DNA of 5,599 bases from NCBI GenBank assembly GCA_964434775.1, contig CAYSWH010000055.1:1-5599 (forward strand). The letters run 5' to 3'. This DNA comes from CAYSWH01 sp964434775. Lineage in GTDB: Bacteria > Patescibacteriota > JACMRA01. A program made the position numbers and the translations under genes. Under the pieces are notes generated by a model that was not told the origin of the DNA, made no database searches, and was given only the letters and a program-made list of their open reading frames with translations. Below, piece by piece: positions 1-5,599 of this stretch (positions within the stretch are counted from its first letter, which is position 1; the number at the start of each line of letters is the position of its first letter).

Positions 1-90
1 GATTTATCCCATCATAATGCATAAAAGCACAACTTGGATTCTTTCTTTTTTCATATAAATTCAAATATTTTAGCCAAAAACTCAAGATAA

Positions 91-915
91 TACCCTAAAA
101 GTAAGTTAGTTCACTATTATTTTTAGCTCAATTTCGGCTTAAAACTGAGGCTTAGAGGTTTATGAATTCGGACTGTAACTTATTCTGAAAATGGGATTAT
201 TAAAGTTCTACACAGCCTAGGTTTCACTTACAAACAAACCAAACAAATACCTTGTGAAGTGGATACTCAAAAACAAGAAGACTTTATCAAAACATTTCAA
301 GAACTGAACCAAAAAGTTCAAGGAAAACAAGGAAGCCAAAAAAAAGAAGAAAAACAAGAAAATTCAGTCATCTACTTTACAGATGGAGTACATCCTACTC
401 ACAACACAAGAAGCACATATGCTTGGATAAAAAAAGGAACTGACAAAACTTTAGAAACAGTAAGTGGTAGAGATAGGGTAAACATCAACGGAGCGGTAAA
501 TGCCAATAATCCCAGTGAAATAATTGCCGTTAGTGGAAAAACCATAAATGCCGAAAATACAAAAAAACTTTATCAACACTTGATTGATAAAAATCCTGAT
601 AAAGATGTAATCTATGTGATTTGTGACAATGCCAGATACTACAAAAACAAAGAACTCACAGAATGGATAAAAACTACTAAAATCAAACAAATATTTCTTC
701 CTCCTTATTCACCAAACTTAAACATAATTGAAAGACTTTGGAAATTTATGAGAAAGAAGGTAATAAACACCAATTTCTACAGAACAAAAAAAGAATTTGA
801 AACTGCCATTCAACAATTTTTTAAAAACATCCAAGATCACCAAACTGAACTAGAGTCTCTCCTGACTCTAAACTTCCACGTCCTCAAAAAGTCCTAATCT
901 GAAGTGGAGCGGGTA
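91..915 (+). mobile_element. IS630-family insertion sequence remnant, boundaries tentative
   Basis: The element is inferred from the transposase remnant inside it. IS630 elements insert at TA dinucleotides and carry short terminal inverted repeats. At the right, the sequence just after the transposase stop ends in GGGTA (911-915). At the left, TACCC occurs at 91-95. These are inverted copies of each other, but the match stops after five bases, so the left edge may be chance. A complete element of this type should be longer at its left, since about 90 residues of transposase are missing. Either an internal deletion removed the 5' part or the true left end lies outside the window. The right boundary is more believable because it sits between the transposase stop and the end of the next gene at 944. 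Confidence 0.35.
105..897 (+). pseudogene. IS630-family DDE transposase, 5'-degraded remnant
   Basis: The catalytic domain of an IS630-family (Tc1/mariner-related) transposase, which cuts and joins element ends at TA sites. Counting from the GTG at 259, the triad is D42 (in YFTDGVHPTHN), D123 (in ICDNARYYKN) and E158 (in PPYSPNLNIIERLWKF), with 34 residues between the last two as expected. Lysine-rich residues 19-35 form a linker. The GTG at 259 is not the real start: homology runs upstream in the same frame to 166, reading VTYSENGIIKVLHSLGFTYK, the usual DNA-binding/DDE junction. Further upstream the similarity jumps to other frames: EVYEFG at 155-172, RLKTEA at 135-152. An in-frame TGA at 163-165 and a TAG at 153-155 interrupt these. 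The first ~90 residues (helix-turn-helix) are missing or unrecognisable. The family call is strong. The upstream frame jumps are my reading of short stretches. It is probably inactive. Confidence 0.85.
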
Positions 916-935
916 TAATAATAATTTGTATTGTA

Positions 936-949
936 AAATAATATTATTT
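936..949. repeat. 14-bp perfect AT-only palindrome at gene end
   Basis: The sequence AAATAATATTATTT is its own reverse complement and covers the stop codon (944-946) of the leftward broken gene. It contains no G or C, so a transcript hairpin would be weak and it is not a convincing terminator. It may simply be AT-rich spacer between that gene and the IS right end. Confidence 0.3.
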
Positions 950-1997
950 AGAACCCTCTTCTCCATAAGGTGACTGTTTACCTCTAATACGATCCATTAA
1001 CATTTCCAGTCTTCTTCTAGTGGGAGTTATGTTTTTTGAATTGTTATTTGAAGCGGAATGATATTGTTGCGAAATTTGAGAAAATATTTCTAAATTCCAA
1101 CCTAACAGAGTATTATTTTCCGGATCATATATGTCAGGATAATTGGTTTGCTGATACCATCTTTCTCCTAGTGTTGCTCTAAACTCTTCAGAATATAGAT
1201 AAAGGACGTAGACTTGTTCAAGGGAGGCTCTTCGTAGAGATTCTTCAGTTGGGCATATTTTTTGAAGTAATTTAATTGTTTCAATAACTGCCTTTATTTC
1301 AGAATTTGCCCTAAGGGTAACCTAGCTTTATCAAGCTTGATTTCTCTAAAAGAGGCAGAGTCTATGTTCGTTAAAGTTTCATCACTTCCATGCCTTATTT
1401 CGTGAATAGATATTCCGATTTCTTCAATACATAAGGGTAAGGTAAAAGTTATTAACTCTTGCCCTACTGCATATCTATTTTTTATATTTCCAGTATCCCT
1501 CGTCATAAATGCACTCCATTGATGAGTATTACCTAAAGCATCGTCTTGACAGACTTCTGAAATATTCGAACTAATTGGTTCGTCAATAAAAATACCGAAT
1601 ATCAGACCTTCTCTCTGAGGTGCGATTGGCGGTTTTAGTAAGTCAAAAGTTTGTCCTGTCGGGTTAGTAATTACTAGAGAATTTATAAACGTACTAAGTT
1701 TGGTTTAGGTAAGCCAGGGTGTTTGATTTCATCAAGTATTGAACTTCTTTTATCTGCAGGAAATTCTGCAATTTCACATTGAACTTTAAAGCCGTCAAAA
1801 GTCTCATAGCTTATTTCAATAACATCTCGATCTTCAAATCTTTGAAAAGAAAAGGAGTCGGGTTTGATAATACCGCCTTCTCCGGCCGATTTAATTCTGA
1901 GACCCAAATCTATTAAATCTCTTACACTTGTAGACATCCAATTTTGTTTTGTTTCTCTGTCTGCCACTTTCTCTTGTATTTCGGATTGACTGCTCAT
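944..1997 (-). pseudogene. Split gene in three frames with HExxH motif; unknown family
   Basis: Three consecutive open segments on the minus strand look like one protein of about 350 residues. Segment 1 runs from ATG 1997 to a TAA at 1683-1685 (104 residues, begins MSSQSEIQEK). Segment 2 is open from 1704 to the TAA at 1294-1296. Segment 3 is open from 1321 to the TAA at 944-946 and ends GKQSPYGEEGSK. Segments 2 and 3 have no ATG, GTG or TTG near their beginnings, and each lies in the -1 frame relative to the previous one with short overlaps (1686-1704, 1294-1321). That favours two single-base losses in one gene over three genes. Segment 2 contains HEIRH (codons at 1390-1404) followed by GSDE, an HExxH pattern typical of zincin metallopeptidases. 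The third zinc ligand cannot be assigned. Segment 1 looks beta-rich near its end, segment 3 mostly helical and polar. I see no signal peptide or membrane segment. I do not recognise the family. Sequencing indels or programmed frameshifting are alternatives to decay. Confidence 0.6.
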
Positions 1998-2003
1998 GGA
2001 ATA

Positions 2004-2032
2004 ATTATTACTTCTTTATTAAAGATTGTCAT
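2004..2032 (-). promoter_or_regulatory. Candidate sigma70-type promoter for the split gene, possibly leaderless
   Basis: Reading the minus strand, ATGACA (2027-2032, 5 of 6 to TTGACA) is followed after exactly 17 bases by AATAAT (2004-2009, 5 of 6 to TATAAT). The usual distance from -10 to transcript start would put the first base at or next to the ATG at 1997, so the mRNA could be leaderless. Consistent with this, no ribosome binding site precedes that ATG. The region is AT-rich, so chance matches are possible. Confidence 0.4.
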
Positions 2033-2051
2033 TTACAGCAGGTTCCATTCT

Positions 2052-2080
2052 TTGACATTTTCTCACTCGTTTAGGTTAAT
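2052..2080 (+). promoter_or_regulatory. Candidate sigma70-type promoter for gpmI
   Basis: An exact TTGACA (2052-2057) is followed after 17 bases by GTTAAT (2075-2080), which matches TATAAT at its last four positions. Transcription would start near 2087 and give a leader of about 44 bases before the ATG at 2131. The perfect -35 makes this the best candidate in the intergenic region. It points away from the leftward promoter at 2004-2032, so the two genes have back-to-back promoters. Confidence 0.45.
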
Positions 2081-2130
2081 TAAGAAAGTAATTTCCAAAA
2101 AGAATAAATTAAAAGTAATTAGAAAAGATT

Positions 2131-3912
2131 ATGTCTACCAAAGTTTTGTGTATTTTTGACGGCCTGGGTTTAGTTCCCGGAAGTCCGAATAATGCTCCTA
2201 GTCTAGCTAGGATGCCAAATTTTAGAAAAGTGCTTGGGTCTTATCCCTGGTTTACGCTAAATGCTGACGGCGAAGCCGTAGGTCAAGAAGAAGGCTTGGT
2301 TGGTAACAGTGAGGTCGGCCACCTGAATATCGGCGGTCTAAAGTTGGTTAAGCAGCTTAGTTTACAAGTTACGGAATCTTCCTATAGCGGTTTTACCAAG
2401 TACTCGGATTGTCCTGACCAATTATTTAACCCGGTTGAGTTACTTCAAAAAAAATTTGATAATAGTCCTAAAAAACTACACCTAATTGGTCTTTTTTCTG
2501 TGGCTAGTGTCCATTCAGATATGAGGCATTGGGCCGGAGCGATCAAAGCCGGGCAACTAGCAGGGGCAGAAAAGATAGCTTTGCACCTGATTTCCGACGG
2601 TAGAGATTCAGATAGACAGAGTCTGGTAGAAACTTGGCAAAAATTCAGAGATAAATTCAGTGATTTGTTTGAATCAAATGAGGAGAAAATTTTTTTAGGT
2701 AGCCTTGGTGGTCGGTTTTACACTATGGACCGAGATAAAAACTATCAGCGTAATTGGCAAGGTCTGGCGGCTATGTTTGATCAAGATCTGCTTGAACATA
2801 ACCGAGAGGGAATTGTTGGCTATTTCAAAAGTCTGGCCGGTACATCAGTTGATCTTTTTAATTTCCAAAGTAAATACGAGAAAACTGATCTTTCCAACCT
2901 CGAACAGCATTTAAGCGAACAGGCTCAAGAATCATATTCAGAGGAGAATTATGATGAAACAATCGTTCCAAGGAGTATGAGTGGTCAGGAAAATTTAATT
3001 CAGGCCGGAGATTCTCTTTGGCTAGTCAACTTTCGTACGGATCGGATGAGGCAGGCAGTGACTATTTTGGCGGATTTGAATAAGCAATTAAGTTTAGGCT
3101 TAGCTATTTTAGCTACTAACGATTACAAAGCAGAAAGAGAAATAATTTTGAATGAAGAACCGGCAGTAGTTGATTTTACAGCCGGCTATTATCCAATCTT
3201 TCGTCCGGGAATTGTTCAAAATACTTTGGCAGAAAGAATTTCTGAAATGGGTAAAACCCAGCTACATATTGCCGAAACTGAAAAATACAACCACGTCACC
3301 TTTTTCCTCAACGGCGGTCAAGATAAAGTCTCTCCTGGAGAAGACAGGCAACTAATTCCTTCCAACAAGGTCAAGTCTCACGGGGAAAAACCGGAAATGA
3401 AAACCCGAGAAGTCGCAGACTATATTCTTGAAAACTATCAAAAATATGACTATATCATTGTAAACTTTGCTTGTCCGGACATGATCGGCCATACCGGAGA
3501 TATTTCTGCTTCCGTTAAGGCTTTAGAGGTGTTGGATGAAAAGTTTGGAGAAATTTTGCAACTCTCGGAAAAGGAAGAAATGGATTTGATTTTGATCGCC
3601 GATCACGGAAATATTGAAATTGTCGGAGAAATTCAAGACGGCGACGACACTTACGTTGATACGGCACATAACGCCGATCCGGTGCCTTGCATTTTTATCA
3701 AGAAAGACTTTGATAGCCGGCAATTCTTAACAAATTTAGAGGAAATTAAGCAAAAATTTGATTTGAATCTGGACTTGGAAACTGTGAAAGTCGAATTTAA
3801 CCGTGACAATAGAGTAGACTTGAGTAATGAAAATATTTGGTTTACTCAAGAGCAAATCCCGGCACATAAACTTCCGCTCTGGTATAGCGGAGCTTTTTTA
3901 CTGGCTCTTTAA
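2131..3912 (+). CDS. gpmI: 2,3-bisphosphoglycerate-independent phosphoglycerate mutase
   Basis: Cytoplasmic enzyme that interconverts 3- and 2-phosphoglycerate in glycolysis and gluconeogenesis through a phosphoserine intermediate, using two divalent metals (usually Mn). By alignment to known family motifs, the metal ligands and nucleophile are present: D10 (FDGLG), S60 (GNSEVGHLNIG), D450 and H454 (PDMIGHTG), D491 and H492 (ADHGN), H513 (TAHNADPVP). Substrate-binding residues also fit: H128, R158/D159 (DGRDS), R195 and R201 (GRFYTMDRD), R302 and R305 (NFRTDR), K385 (ETEKYNHVTFF). The protein has 593 residues against about 510 in typical homologues. The excess lies in an acidic insertion around 240-275, before DETIVP, and in a C-terminal tail after about 522. 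The tail replaces the usual LADIAPTLL-like end. The ATG at 2131 directly precedes the first motif, with only a weak AGAAAAG (2121-2127) upstream. The gene stands alone, divergent from the split gene and convergent with the peptidase. Function is well supported. Confidence 0.96.
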   Translation: MSTKVLCIFDGLGLVPGSPNNAPSLARMPNFRKVLGSYPWFTLNADGEAVGQEEGLVGNSEVGHLNIGGLKLVKQLSLQVTESSYSGFTKYSDCPDQLFNPVELLQKKFDNSPKKLHLIGLFSVASVHSDMRHWAGAIKAGQLAGAEKIALHLISDGRDSDRQSLVETWQKFRDKFSDLFESNEEKIFLGSLGGRFYTMDRDKNYQRNWQGLAAMFDQDLLEHNREGIVGYFKSLAGTSVDLFNFQSKYEKTDLSNLEQHLSEQAQESYSEENYDETIVPRSMSGQENLIQAGDSLWLVNFRTDRMRQAVTILADLNKQLSLGLAILATNDYKAEREIILNEEPAVVDFTAGYYPIFRPGIVQNTLAERISEMGKTQLHIAETEKYNHVTFFLNGGQDKVSPGEDRQLIPSNKVKSHGEKPEMKTREVADYILENYQKYDYIIVNFACPDMIGHTGDISASVKALEVLDEKFGEILQLSEKEEMDLILIADHGNIEIVGEIQDGDDTYVDTAHNADPVPCIFIKKDFDSRQFLTNLEEIKQKFDLNLDLETVKVEFNRDNRVDLSNENIWFTQEQIPAHKLPLWYSGAFLLAL

Positions 3913-3980
3913 AAAACTCTTAGCAAAACTTAGGTCGGTTTTAATTATACCCAAATCATCGCTAACTTTAAATTGCGAGT

Positions 3981-5465
3981 TTATAGTTCTCTAAGCATAG
4001 CTAGATAAAGCGGAAAGTTTTGTTCCCAGTCATAGCATTTTTTACAGACTGCTTCAATGATTAGAGACCTAATTCCGACACTTTCAGCCCAGACGGTTTG
4101 ATCACCGGCCACAATTGCTTCGTAAGGATAGAGTCCTACCGGATAACCGGTCTTGTTACCTACCCAGTAGGCAAAATCCATAGTTTCAGGAATTTTTTCG
4201 TCACCCGGAAAGATAATTCCATATGGTGGCCACTGAGAATGATAACTGATTAAATAATCAGGCATTTCAGCAAGAGTTAAATCGTATAAGTGCTTAACCT
4301 CAGGTTCAGATAAAGGGTATGGTCCGCGATTGTAACCGGGTTCCCAGTAAGCCGGCCAGTTTCGATTAAGATTGACTCCGTTACTGTTATATCTTCGTTC
4401 TATTCGGCTACTATCAGGGTTGGTAAACGGAACTATTACAAAACTTTTATTTTGATGAATTATTTCTTGAGGGTTGTTGTTCAAATAATCTACAAATCTG
4501 CTTAAATCCCCAGAACGCCATTCTTCTCCGTGGATGCCCCCGGTTAACATAATTTTGGTGCCGTTTTCATCAGACTTACCAAAAAAGTGAGCAACTAAAT
4601 CACGACCTTCTACTGATTTACCGTAGATTCTAGTTTCTTTGTAACTCGATCTAAACGTATGTGCGTAAGTCCATTTTTCGTCATTCCGACAATTGCCGTT
4701 TTCGGTCGGAGGGCAGGCACCTGAATATTTTAATCCAAAAGTATATGTGGTACTTCTTTCCATATTCTCGGGGAAAATTGTTAAAGTGTTGCCCTGTAAT
4801 TGTTTGCTGAATTTTAATTCAGGGTAAAATCTCAGGGAATCAAGAACTTGTTGATTTGGTACTTTTTCAAAAGAATAAGTAATAGGCTGATTTATTTTAA
4901 CCTCATTTTGATCAATCTGTAGTGAGCTGGAAGAAAAGCCTATCATCCTGGAGACGGTGTTTGTTATAGCAGGTGAAACACTACTTTGACCGGTATCTGT
5001 TTTTTTTACAGGGTTAATTGATATGTCCAGTGGAGATTTATTTGGATCATAGACAATATTTATCTCTTTCTCTTCATGAAAATACTCCCTTTCTTCTTCA
5101 GGGTTTTCCCGTCCTTCTTTATTGTCTGGCAATTTATTTTCATTCAATGCGGCTATGGTCTTATTTTGATTCTCGGTAAAATCGGTTTTTAAGATCCTTT
5201 TGTCCGGAATTTGATCTTCCGTTGCAGTTTCAGTAACTTTGTGAGTAGTATCAAAGCTTTCCTCGAAATTATTAAGGTTTTTGTAGCTATCTAAAGATGA
5301 ACGATTTTCCGTTTTCTTGGAAGACGATGCATAATTTTGATTATATGCCGAAGAACCGTCAGTATTATATACACCATGTAAACTGGTTATAAAAACTGCT
5401 GAAAATGCCAAGCTAACTATGACTAAGGACCCGTTTTTTTTTATAAGATTAAAAATACGCGACAT
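3981..5465 (-). CDS. Membrane-anchored M14-family zinc carboxypeptidase-like protein
   Basis: A 494-residue protein predicted to sit outside the membrane. Order of parts: a short basic N-terminus, one hydrophobic helix (about 13-30) acting as anchor or signal, a long charged Ser/Asn/Glu/Lys-rich stalk (about 35-180), an Ig-like beta domain (about 183-273, resembling the SbsA/Big_5 type, with YTFGLKYSG and a closing HTFRSS), and an M14 peptidase domain (about 279-494). Zinc ligands are H312 and E315 (GGIHGEEW) and H409 (ISYHSQW). Substrate-carboxylate binders are N367/R368 (GVNLNRNWP), and the catalytic glutamate is E471 (SLIIEA). Bacterial relatives cut carboxy-terminal or gamma-D-glutamyl-diaminopimelate bonds in cell-wall peptides, so wall turnover is a reasonable but unproven role. 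Cysteine pairs C251/C259 and C474/C477 could form disulfides in an exported protein. The ATG at 5465 comes just before the anchor, and no clear ribosome binding site precedes it. It is convergent with gpmI and probably monocistronic. The family is certain, the substrate is not. Confidence 0.92.
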   Translation of the reverse strand: MSRIFNLIKKNGSLVIVSLAFSAVFITSLHGVYNTDGSSAYNQNYASSSKKTENRSSLDSYKNLNNFEESFDTTHKVTETATEDQIPDKRILKTDFTENQNKTIAALNENKLPDNKEGRENPEEEREYFHEEKEINIVYDPNKSPLDISINPVKKTDTGQSSVSPAITNTVSRMIGFSSSSLQIDQNEVKINQPITYSFEKVPNQQVLDSLRFYPELKFSKQLQGNTLTIFPENMERSTTYTFGLKYSGACPPTENGNCRNDEKWTYAHTFRSSYKETRIYGKSVEGRDLVAHFFGKSDENGTKIMLTGGIHGEEWRSGDLSRFVDYLNNNPQEIIHQNKSFVIVPFTNPDSSRIERRYNSNGVNLNRNWPAYWEPGYNRGPYPLSEPEVKHLYDLTLAEMPDYLISYHSQWPPYGIIFPGDEKIPETMDFAYWVGNKTGYPVGLYPYEAIVAGDQTVWAESVGIRSLIIEAVCKKCYDWEQNFPLYLAMLREL

Positions 5466-5468
5466 ATC

Positions 5469-5486
5469 TGTAAATTATGTAAATTA
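5469..5486. repeat. Perfect 9-bp tandem repeat in the peptidase leader
   Basis: TGTAAATTA occurs twice head to tail at 5469-5477 and 5478-5486, directly before the peptidase start codon at 5465. On the transcript it reads as two TAATTTACA units filling most of the roughly 27-base leader, where a ribosome binding site would normally lie. It could be a small operator, an RNA-level control site, or a replication-slippage duplication. Confidence 0.6.
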
Positions 5487-5498
5487 TTTTTTTAATAG

Positions 5499-5527
5499 AG
5501 TATATATTATTTTTTCTACTTTGTGAA
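5499..5527 (-). promoter_or_regulatory. Sigma70-type promoter for the M14 peptidase gene
   Basis: On the minus strand TTCACA (5522-5527, 5 of 6 to TTGACA) and TATACT (5499-5504, 5 of 6 to TATAAT) are separated by 17 bases. The spacer includes a run of six A. Transcription would begin near 5492 and leave a leader of about 27 bases before the ATG at 5465. Spacing, element quality and distance to the gene make this the most convincing promoter in the window. Confidence 0.55.
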
Positions 5528-5599
5528 TTAAGATGTTCAGTCTGCCAGGGCTATCCGATGTTCAAGACAAACTTGATGAAACTCTCACAATCTAGGGTA

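Noticed and set aside
451..690. A 79-codon open frame antisense to the transposase.
   Set aside because: It lies fully opposite the conserved catalytic domain of the transposase. Its Phe/Ile/Tyr-rich composition is what the complement of an AT-rich Lys/Asn-rich gene gives.
91..915. Full inverted-repeat pair for the IS element.
   Set aside because: Only TACCC/GGGTA can be paired, and the following bases do not match. I kept the boundaries as tentative and do not claim an intact terminal repeat.
1944..2159. A rightward 71-codon open frame across the intergenic region.
   Set aside because: It overlaps the start of the split gene antisense and runs into gpmI in another frame. Its composition is not protein-like and it has no ribosome binding site.
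3913..3980. Possible bidirectional terminator between gpmI and the peptidase gene.
   Set aside because: Only short stems are visible (AAAAC/GTTTT near 3925-3945 and TCGC/GCGA near 3959-3978). Neither has a GC-rich stem followed by a T run.
5533..5595. A 20-codon rightward open frame beginning MFSLPGLSDV at the window edge.
   Set aside because: It stops at TAG 5593-5595, has no recognisable domain or clear ribosome binding site, and is too short to support without more downstream sequence.
1..5599. CRISPR arrays, tRNA or rRNA genes, retron or toxin-antitoxin structure.
   Set aside because: No regularly spaced repeats, no cloverleaf or rRNA-like sequence, and no paired small genes were seen on either strand.

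Overview
This is an AT-rich bacterial window with four blocks: a decayed insertion sequence, a broken gene of unknown family, a glycolytic enzyme gene, and a gene for a membrane-anchored peptidase. Standard stop codons fit the two long genes. No start codon is preceded by a strong GGAGG-type ribosome binding site. The mix of AT-richness, weak leaders, a divergent phosphoglycerate mutase and a peptidase on a long low-complexity stalk would suit a member of the Patescibacteria/CPR, but nothing here proves that placement.

Layout. Positions 1-90 hold nothing I can assign. From about 105 to 897 (+) lies the C-terminal two-thirds of an IS630-family transposase. Its DDE triad is intact, but the N-terminal part is scrambled by apparent frameshifts and has no usable start. 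From 1997 down to 944 (-) lies a gene that reads as one protein of about 350 residues only if two -1 frame changes are allowed. Its middle part carries an HExxH motif (HEIRH), so a former or cryptic zinc metallopeptidase-like protein is possible. A divergent promoter region (about 1998-2130) separates it from gpmI at 2131-3912 (+), cofactor-independent phosphoglycerate mutase with every expected active-site residue but an unusual insertion and C-terminal tail. A 68-base gap with no convincing terminator separates gpmI from the convergent M14 metallocarboxypeptidase-like gene at 3981-5465 (-). That gene has its own good promoter and a perfect 9-bp tandem repeat in its leader. The last ~70 bases hold no assignable gene.

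The genes do not form an operon: neighbours alternate in strand and gpmI and the peptidase appear to be transcribed separately. gpmI serves central carbon metabolism. The peptidase is predicted to act outside the cytoplasmic membrane, perhaps on cell-wall peptides. The left third (IS remnant plus split gene) looks like a decaying accessory patch beside two intact genes. I found no convincing new multi-gene system. The item most worth follow-up is the three-frame HExxH gene.
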